Source: Nitzschia sp. DOCU1
Lineage: Eukaryota; Bacillariophyta; Bacillariophyceae; Bacillariales; Bacillariaceae
Length of the DNA: 64,000 nucleotides
NCBI GenBank assembly: GCA_951394045.1
Contig: OX595988.1
Span: 2,371,352 to 2,435,351, forward strand
Direction of reading: 5' to 3'
Shown here: one piece after another, positions 58,472-64,000 of the stretch
Numbering within the stretch: position 1 is the stretch's first letter
Layout of the letters: each line of letters opens with the position of its first letter
Notes under the pieces: generated by a model
Databases searched by the model: none
What the model was told of the DNA's origin: nothing
Seen by the model: the letters and a program-made list of their open reading frames with translations, nothing else
Made by a program: the position numbers and the translations under genes

Positions 58472-59455
58472 TCATGGGCATCGTCGCCATGGCCACCGTC
58501 GTCGTGCACGGTGGTCTGCTGTCGGCAGTCTCTTTGTTCTCTCTTCAACCTCGCGCATTCTTGTAATATTCTTAGCCAATGGAGAATTGGCTAGAACGTA
58601 AACAGTCAAAGCTGCCGTGGGAAGCGGAATAGCTACCTTAGCACGCTTTGCTGCACCACCTTTGCCTCTAGAACCTCTTTTCCTTTTTTGTTGCTTGGAT
58701 TGGGTAGGCTTCGCACCATTGACATTTATAGAAAATCGCTTATTTAGGAAATCGATAAAACTAGGGTGATGAGGATTGCTTTCTAACACATTACCCGGAG
58801 CGAAGTAAGACACTTGGGCGTTAATAAAAGGAATTGTTTTCAGCCGTCCATCAGGATAGAGGTATCCTATATTGACAAGAGTCAATCGATGAAGGTTAGT
58901 CACATGGATTTCGTCGCCGTTGATGTCACTGGCTGACCAAACTTTAGCATCGGCATTCCCACTGCAGACATGTCGAATGACCACGAGCCTTAGTCTGCTA
59001 TGGTCATCGAAAAATATGGCCAAGATGCCACGGTCTGACTTGGGACTGTTTTGGCGTGATCTTGCTTCAATAGCCAAGAATACGCCATGCTCAGTCGACA
59101 CCCCTCCGCGGGCGGCTTTGTCAAGAACCAGCTCAGGAGTGCCGTCGTTGTCGGCAATGGCCTCGTTGTAGTCGTCCTTCCTGTTGCCGTCGTTGTCGGC
59201 AATGGCCTCGTTGTAGTCGTTGTCGGCAATGGCCTCGTTGTAGTCGTCCTTCCTGTTGCCGTCGTTGTCGGCAATGACCTCGTTGCGGCCATCATTCGTA
59301 GATATAATAAAAGAACCGACAGATGTACTGTCGGGGGGCGGTGTTGCCATGAGAATGGTCTGCAGCGGGTCTTGGACCCGAAGTGCACGCTGACCAATCC
59401 CTCCGCATGCCGCCGGCACCGTCTCCTGCTGTTCAACACAACCAGGCGATCCCAT
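58472..59455 (-). CDS. Second gene of the MULE-like element, unknown
   Basis: 327 residues on the strand opposite the transposase. I do not recognise it. Residues ~50-110 are a tandem repeat rich in Asp, Asn and Glu (unit DNDGNRKDDYNEAIA). A folded-looking domain follows (~115-230: GVFLAIEARSRQNSPKSDRGILAIFFDD, VWSASDINGDEIHVTNLHRLTLVNIGYLYPDGRLKTIPF). A basic nuclear-type cluster (KQQKRKRGSRGKGGAAKRAK) comes next, then an Arg-rich tail. Carriage inside the element and the nuclear signal suggest an accessory protein that might bind DNA or partner the transposase, or a captured host gene. Confidence 0.65.
   Translation of the reverse strand: MGSPGCVEQQETVPAACGGIGQRALRVQDPLQTILMATPPPDSTSVGSFIISTNDGRNEVIADNDGNRKDDYNEAIADNDYNEAIADNDGNRKDDYNEAIADNDGTPELVLDKAARGGVSTEHGVFLAIEARSRQNSPKSDRGILAIFFDDHSRLRLVVIRHVCSGNADAKVWSASDINGDEIHVTNLHRLTLVNIGYLYPDGRLKTIPFINAQVSYFAPGNVLESNPHHPSFIDFLNKRFSINVNGAKPTQSKQQKRKRGSRGKGGAAKRAKVAIPLPTAALTVYVLANSPLAKNITRMREVEERTKRLPTADHRARRRWPWRRCP
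59141..59285. repeat. Coding minisatellite with 45-bp unit
   Basis: Within the minus-strand gene a 45-bp unit (GCCGTCGTTGTCGGCAATGG and onward) occurs about three times, with one truncated 27-bp version. It preserves the reading frame and gives repeats of about 15 and 9 residues. Copy number probably varies between element copies. Confidence 0.85.
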
Positions 59456-59808
59456 TAAAACGGGATCTGCAACTGGTTGCTGATCGTTGATCAGTGAGTC
59501 GGTGCCCGTAGTGTTAGCAAATTATGAGGAGAAGGCGGCCGTCGGGGGCTTGTTGGGGGCAGGTGCAACCCTGGAGAGTGTAAAGATACAGTAATTGGTG
59601 GCCAAAAATGGCCGGGAAATTTCTCCGAACAGTCACTAAACAAGACTCGATAGAAGTACTTAAGAGAGCGGAACGGAATCGCATTAAAGTGCTCAGGGGG
59701 GCTGGCGTGAAATTTCGAAAAGTTTAGATGGGAGGGCCGGCGACTGTGGTGTTCGCCTGCCGGATGGACGTCCATACGGGCGGGGCGATGTACAATCCGG
59801 AGGCTGAT

Positions 59809-60077
59809 ATATCTGTCGCGTAAAAAAGGGTCATCTGTCGCCCAAAAATACTTATGCCTAACCGTAAAATAACCCTAACCCTAACCCAAACCAAACCTTA
59901 CCTAAGCCCCAAAGTCATTTAGAGGCTTATACCAGGGCATATGTACGGGTGGGGGACAGGCCTTACGCGACAGATGTCCCTTTTTGATATTTTCTTATAC
60001 GACAGATGTCCCCGGATACTTATACAGTCACGGATATATTTTATATTCTTTTTATACGACAGATATCCTAAACCCGC
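59809..60077 (+). repeat. 269-bp terminal module, right copy
   Basis: Same sequence and orientation as 53602-53870. It begins directly at the inner element's right inverted repeat and ends directly at the outer 9-bp duplicate CGGCGTCGA. The left copy carries nine more bases of outer end (GCACCCCTA), which are absent here. It also contains the telomere-like AACCCTAACCCTAACCC near 59880. Confidence 0.93.
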
Positions 60078-60211
60078 CGGCGTCGACGCCGCGAAAATGA
60101 GAATGGCCCATTTTTCTAAACAAAAATTCTGGTCACTTCCCATATCTGGGTGTTCCCATTTCATTTTCTCAGGAAGGAAAATAAACCAGTTTCATTTCCT
60201 CGGGAAGCAAA

Positions 60212-61342
60212 ATGATGATGCCGAAAGACGAAGAAGCAACACCACCGTCTGAAAAAGGCAGCTACTACTCCTGCTGGCCAGCGACGAGCAGAAGGCGTCG
60301 GTCCGCCGTGCTTTTCCGTGTCGGATTTCTTTGTCTGCTATTGGTGCAAGGACCAGCACTGAGAGCAACAAACTTAAATACGTTGGGCGTTGTGTCGGAA
60401 TATTTGAGATCTGATGATCTTCCGACGCAGCAGCGAGCCAACCAACACAAACAATCATCGTTTGAAAGCAACGGCAATCTGACGACAATAAAGTTCCTGG
60501 ACACCTCTTCGGTGAGGCATGGCAATTTCTCAGTTATTGTGAATGAAACAATTGACGGCCTAGAAACGCTGGTGGAAATACAAGCCAGCATCTCTGGTGG
60601 CATTCACTCTTGGGCACGTATGAAGCAAGCAGCGAAAGCAGCCAATGTACCTTTTCAACAACCCACATCTCCTACAACTCCTTCCATGATTACTATTGAT
60701 CGGATATATTACATCAATTTGGAGAAGCGCAAAAGTCGAAGGGCGATTATGGAGGCTTGGTTATCCAAACAGTCAATCCCATATCAACGAGTGACAGCAT
60801 TGCAGGGCGAGCCTGATATCTGCGGCCCCGCCAAAAACGGAGCACGCTGTATTGGAATATCCGGTGTGGCGAAAACGTGTCTGCATATTATTGACAACTT
60901 GAATACAACAGGGCTCACCTTGGTGGTGGAAGACGATTTTGTAATTCGTGACATGGAAAGGTTGATTGCGTCGATACAGTTTGTGCCGCCCGACTGGGAC
61001 ATTTTGAGATGGGATTGCTGGGATCGTCCATTTCCGAACTTTAAGAGGTATCCATTATCGTATAAGGTCGAGCCGGTGAATGATACATACTGTAAGGCGA
61101 TTCAAAGACTGGAGCATTGTTGGTTTTGTGGAGGGAATCACGTCGTCCTGTGGAGGGGCGGGAAATCATTGGAAAAAATCCGAGATCTTTGGAGTGGACC
61201 GCCATTTAGGCCAGTTGATTGTATTTTAAGCGATCCATCCATCAAGACGTATTGTATCAACATTGGTGTTGGTGAATTTCACATACCACTAAGCGAGGCA
61301 ACAGACATCCCAAAGGAAAATAATTTGATCGTGTCTGATTAA
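60212..61342 (+). CDS. GT25-like glycosyltransferase, tandem copy 1
   Basis: 376 residues from ATG 60212 (three ATG codons in a row). A basic cytosolic tail (RRRRSAV) and a hydrophobic span (~32-50, VLFRVGFLCLLLVQGPAL) give a type II Golgi/ER topology. The catalytic part starts ~165 with DRIYYINLEKRKSRRAIMEAWL and VTALQGE, the usual opening of GT25 enzymes. KTCLHIIDN and LVVEDDFVI (acidic D-D motif for metal and nucleotide-sugar) follow, then WDILRWDCWD. The C-terminal half has many paired Cys. The sugar donor is unknown. The composite transposon ends 134 bp upstream and so occupies its promoter region. Confidence 0.82.
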   Translation: MMMPKDEEATPPSEKGSYYSCWPATSRRRRSAVLFRVGFLCLLLVQGPALRATNLNTLGVVSEYLRSDDLPTQQRANQHKQSSFESNGNLTTIKFLDTSSVRHGNFSVIVNETIDGLETLVEIQASISGGIHSWARMKQAAKAANVPFQQPTSPTTPSMITIDRIYYINLEKRKSRRAIMEAWLSKQSIPYQRVTALQGEPDICGPAKNGARCIGISGVAKTCLHIIDNLNTTGLTLVVEDDFVIRDMERLIASIQFVPPDWDILRWDCWDRPFPNFKRYPLSYKVEPVNDTYCKAIQRLEHCWFCGGNHVVLWRGGKSLEKIRDLWSGPPFRPVDCILSDPSIKTYCINIGVGEFHIPLSEATDIPKENNLIVSD

Positions 61343-62030
61343 AGCAGAAGGAGGGCGAAATATCGTCTAGGAATCATCATGCTTAAGATAGCATTTTACA
61401 GCCACTATCTTTCACGGCAAGAGTACTAGTATACCGCCTGGGGCGCTGAATTTGAAAATGGGCACCTGCCTCTAGCTAGTATTGTACTGGACAGGTTTGC
61501 AGGCTATGAATAGCGCTGACGGATCCCTCACGCGTGAAAGGTCAGATGAGTCGTGAGGCTGGGCTCGTACGTCCGTGGTTGTACTGTAGTTGGTAGCCAT
61601 TATCGTTCCGGCGATTTGACGAGATCGTCCTCTCCATCGTCAAGAAGGTAGATTCTAGCTGGATAGCACGATTGTATCGTAGTATGATACGGAGAGTAGG
61701 TGTCAACGTCCTCCTCACTGAGCATACACGGGAATCCCTCGACAGCGAGATGAAGGGCGTTTTTTTTCATTGCATGCTGTGACCCCTCCGACCCGTAACC
61801 CCTGACTTCTTAAAGAAGTCACACCAGTCGAATTGAAACTCATTCCCACGGACACAGGTTCGAATTTTTTGCGCGGTTCGCACGGTTCAAACGCATCTGC
61901 AACGGCGTTCCTCCACCCAAACCGCGAGGCGAGGCATCCTTAAATCTCACAAAATTGCACTACTGGTGCGCAAGCCCCGCACTCCCATCGTGTGGGCATC
62001 CCTTTTCGTTGACAAGTACTAAGCAAAACA
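61343..62030. other. Spacer between the tandem GT25-like genes
   Basis: About 690 bp. The first ~150 bp (to ~61490) resemble the 3' flank of copy 2 (63186-63373) and belong to the duplicated unit. A perfect 9-bp-arm inverted repeat, TGACTTCTT-A-AAGAAGTCA, lies at 61803-61821. A GGTTCGAAT string near 61857 looks like a tRNA B-box, but no tRNA fold surrounds it. Confidence 0.55.
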
Positions 62031-63185
62031 ATGCCACAAGAAAAAACAATGCCATCGCCTGGAAATCGTAGCCGCTTTCCCCGGCTAGCAACAAGTAGGA
62101 GGCGTCGGTTCTTTCTAGTGGCATGTGCCATTTGTCTGATACTAGTGGTGCAAGGGCAACTCAAAGCAACAACTTTATATGCTATGGTCTTTTTGTCGGG
62201 ATCGGCGCTTAAAAAGGCAGTAGAAGTCACGAGAGCACCGTCAATGAATTTGTGGGTTGGTTCTGATGATCTTCCGACACCACAACGACCCAAGAACCAA
62301 CTACAGCAATCGTCATTGTCTGGAAACAGCGGCAGCCTGACGACAATAAAGTTCCTGGATACCTCTTTGGTGACGCCTAGTAACTTCTCAATGATTTTAA
62401 ACGAGACGATTGATGGCCAAGAAACGCTGGTGGAAATAAGAGCCAGCAATTTTGGCGGTATTCAATCGTGGGCAATGATGAAGCAAGCAGCGAAAGCAGC
62501 CAATGTACCTTTTCAACAACCCACATCTCCTACAACTCACTCAGCTATTACTATTGATCGGATATATTACATCAATTTGGAGAAACGCAAAGGTAGAAGG
62601 GCCATTATGGAGGCTTGGTTATCCAACCAGTCCATCCCCTATCAACGAGTGACAGCATTGCAAGGCGAGCCTGATATCTGCGCCCCCTACGCAGACGGAG
62701 CACGTTGTACTGGACAATCAGGTCTGGCGAAAACGTGTCTGCACATTATCGACAATTTGAATACAACAGGGCTCACCTTGGTGGTGGAAGACGATTTTGT
62801 AATTCGTGACATGGAAAGGTTGATGGCGTCGATACAGTTTGTGCCTCCCGACTGGGACATTTTGAGATGGGATTGCTGGGATCCTCCATTTCCGAACTTT
62901 AAGAGGTATCCATTATCGTATAAGGTCGAGCCGGTGAATGCTACCTACTGCGAGGCGATTCAAACACCCAAGAGTTGTTGGTTTTGTGGAGGGACTCACG
63001 TCGGCCTGTGGAGGGGCGGGGACTCGTTGGAAAAAGTCCGAGCTGTTTGGAGTGGACCACCATATAGAGCAGTGGATTGTCGCTTATCAGATCCATCCAT
63101 CAAGACATATTGTATCAACATTGGTGTTGGTGAGTTTCACAAACCACTGACTGAGAAATCAGACATCCCGAAGGAACATTATTGA
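62031..63185 (+). CDS. GT25-like glycosyltransferase, tandem copy 2
   Basis: 384 residues from ATG 62031. Same layout as copy 1: basic tail, hydrophobic span (~24-45, FFLVACAICLILVVQGQL), variable stem, then DRIYYINLEKRKGRRAIMEAWL, VTALQGEPDIC, LVVEDDFVIRDMERL, WDILRWDCWD and the Cys-rich end. Long stretches of the catalytic part are nearly identical to copy 1 at the DNA level, while the stem is more diverged. This fits a recent tandem duplication or gene conversion. No frameshift or missing motif is visible, so both copies are probably functional. Confidence 0.82.
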   Translation: MPQEKTMPSPGNRSRFPRLATSRRRRFFLVACAICLILVVQGQLKATTLYAMVFLSGSALKKAVEVTRAPSMNLWVGSDDLPTPQRPKNQLQQSSLSGNSGSLTTIKFLDTSLVTPSNFSMILNETIDGQETLVEIRASNFGGIQSWAMMKQAAKAANVPFQQPTSPTTHSAITIDRIYYINLEKRKGRRAIMEAWLSNQSIPYQRVTALQGEPDICAPYADGARCTGQSGLAKTCLHIIDNLNTTGLTLVVEDDFVIRDMERLMASIQFVPPDWDILRWDCWDPPFPNFKRYPLSYKVEPVNATYCEAIQTPKSCWFCGGTHVGLWRGGDSLEKVRAVWSGPPYRAVDCRLSDPSIKTYCINIGVGEFHKPLTEKSDIPKEHY

Positions 63186-63761
63186 TCATGTTTATGATTA
63201 GTAAAGCAGAACGGCAGAAGATGATCATCTCCTCCGAATGCTTATAATGCATAGTAGCGGCATTTTTCAACCGATTTCTTTCACCTGAAGCGGAAGGCTG
63301 CTACTATCGCGTGGGGCGATGAATGAATCTGAAAATCAGCGCCTACCAGCAGTCTCTCTCTCTAGCTATTCTATGAATAGGCGTCAAGTTTCATGCTGAC
63401 GTAGAAATACGTGGAGCCAAAAAAGCCGCACTTCGCATGGCTTCGACTTATTCGATCGACGCTTGTGACGGCGGACGCACGCATGGATGCGCAGGGGAAA
63501 GCATCCACTTTCGGGGTAAATGCCCCCGAATGAAATCTGGATTCTCCATATTTTTCCCGCGCTTTTGCGTTGGAGGCACGCGTTTCCACCATACATCATT
63601 GCTGTTCCTTCCGTTGTCGAACATTCGTTGGAAGCCTCATCATTGTTGTAGTATCGGCGCCTGTATCATCAGCATCAGTTGAGTTCATCCTTTCCTGGTG
63701 AAGAGCGCGACGAGTCTTTTTATTGAGTCGTTGCTTTGCTTTCTCGTCCCCACCATTCTAG
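63186..63761. other. Intergenic / upstream of a partial gene
   Basis: About 575 bp. The first ~190 bp match the 3' flank of GT25 copy 1. The frame 63437-63682 has no domain. A pyrimidine-rich stretch ending in CTAG at 63761 is a plausible splice acceptor for the gene that runs off the window. Confidence 0.4.
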
Positions 63762-64000
63762 TCGGGTGTGCTTTGTCAACAAGCACCACGGAAACCCGCT
63801 ACCACGACGACTTTACCGCCATCTACAACCACTCCGGTGGAGCCTTTGGCTACTGTGATCGACTCCGCTGCTGCTGATATACTCGATACTCAAGACAACA
63901 GCAACAGCAACCCTGGTGCCACTGTTGCTGGCAATTCTCCTCCATTTGTGGCCACCGGTACCTTTCGAGACGCGAGTGGTAGCGTCAGTGACGACGACGA
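63762..64000 (+). CDS. Beginning of a Thr/Ser/Pro-rich protein (partial, exon call tentative)
   Basis: From a possible acceptor (TTCTAG before 63762) a frame is open to the window end. It is rich in Thr, Pro, Ser, Ala and Asp (for example PATTTTLPPSTTTPVEP), as in secreted or wall-associated mucin-like proteins of diatoms. No upstream exon with a signal peptide could be placed with confidence, and the function is unknown. Confidence 0.35.

Larger units (their letters stand above)
53871..59808 (+). mobile_element. Inner MULE-like DNA transposon (5,938 bp with nested insertion)
   Basis: The ends are inverted repeats of about 50 bp with clear blocks in common when the right end is reverse-complemented: ATC, CCGGATT, ATCGCCCCG, GTATG, CGTC and CCGG. 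It holds a MULE/SWIM transposase gene on the plus strand (54090-58268, interrupted) and a second gene on the minus strand (58472-59455). No ordinary short target duplication is visible at its ends, because the sequences next to both ends belong to the 269-bp modules. Confidence 0.75.
53593..60077 (+). mobile_element. Composite DNA transposon: direct 269-bp modules flanking a MULE-like element (6,485 bp)
   Basis: The 9-mer CGGCGTCGA precedes the unit (53584-53592) and follows it (60078-60086), the size of a Mutator-type target duplication. The outer ends are imperfect inverted repeats (both begin GC and share ATATCTGTCG and TAAAAA). Inside, identical 269-bp direct repeats (53602-53870, 59809-60077) directly abut a 5,938-bp inner element that has its own inverted ends. 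Either the whole unit moved once, or an inner element landed between two tandem modules. The unit ends 134 bp before the first GT25-like start codon. Confidence 0.7.

Noticed and set aside
53602..60077. LTR retrotransposon with 269-bp LTRs
   Set aside because: No reverse transcriptase, primer site or polypurine tract lies between the repeats. The content is a MULE transposase, and inverted repeats lie just inside the direct ones.
61803..61821. TGACTTCTT-A-AAGAAGTCA inverted repeat as a terminator or regulatory hairpin
   Set aside because: An isolated short palindrome in a eukaryotic spacer, not positioned close to a gene end; kept only as a note in the spacer entry.
61780..61880. tRNA-like B-box string (GGTTCGAAT)
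   Set aside because: No A-box, acceptor stem or anticodon arm can be folded around it.
1..64000. CRISPR arrays, bacterial operons, riboswitches
   Set aside because: No regularly spaced repeats of that kind; introns and gene families show a eukaryotic nuclear genome.

Overview
The window looks like nuclear DNA of a diatom, probably a pennate one. This is inferred from the gene content and structure: an HSF-type factor, a DUF6824 protein, a plastid-type presequence, a LURP-one-related protein, tightly packed genes on both strands, and very short GT-AG introns (61-143 bp) in otherwise intron-poor genes. No species is claimed. There are no bacterial operons, no CRISPR array, and no tRNA or rRNA gene that I can support.

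Layout, left to right. 1-903: 3' part of a heat-shock-factor gene. 1286-2245 (-): crotonase-fold enzyme. 2362-8054: complete Copia LTR retrotransposon with LTRs identical by eye and a GAATG target duplication. 8345-9277: secreted or plastid DUF6817-like protein. 9386-11332 (-): BRF1, a TFIIIB subunit. 11987-14424 (-): four-exon gene fusing a type III pantothenate kinase to Tudor-like modules. 15310-15999: DUF6824 protein. 16226-21860 (-): five-exon cohesin loader SCC2/NIPBL with a PHD finger. 22387-23325: unknown nuclear-type protein. 23355-24719 (-): FAD oxidoreductase. 25299-26645 (-): type II membrane, fucosyltransferase-like protein. 27162-28407: methylthioribose-1-phosphate isomerase. 28568-29284 (-): single-span membrane protein. 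30233-31720: GH72-like glucanosyltransferase. 31784-32965 (-): protein kinase.

33228-41329 is an intact 8.1-kb two-ORF LINE with an 18-bp target duplication. After it come a LURP-one-related protein (41571-42365), a 2,065-residue membrane-anchored alpha/beta-hydrolase protein (42389-48648, -), a CCCH zinc-finger protein (49274-50446), a multi-span membrane protein (50614-51636, -) and ketopantoate reductase (52285-53328). 53593-60077 is a nested DNA-transposon composite. Two identical 269-bp direct repeats directly abut a MULE-like element, whose transposase gene is itself split by a 1.1-kb inverted-repeat insertion. A tandem pair of GT25-like glycosyltransferase genes (60212-61342 and 62031-63185) and the beginning of another gene close the window.

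Most host genes are independent housekeeping or regulatory genes. One functional link is visible: two CoA-biosynthesis enzymes, ketopantoate reductase and pantothenate kinase, lie 38 kb apart, and both have a TACCAGGTA motif and a palindrome in the flanking non-coding DNA. The most unusual items are the nested composite transposon, the pantothenate-kinase/Tudor fusion, a possible self-priming site plus recoding-like breaks in the Copia element, and the AUGA-coupled LINE with a degenerate RNase H-like domain. All exon joins were made by eye from splice consensus and frame, and no database search was possible.
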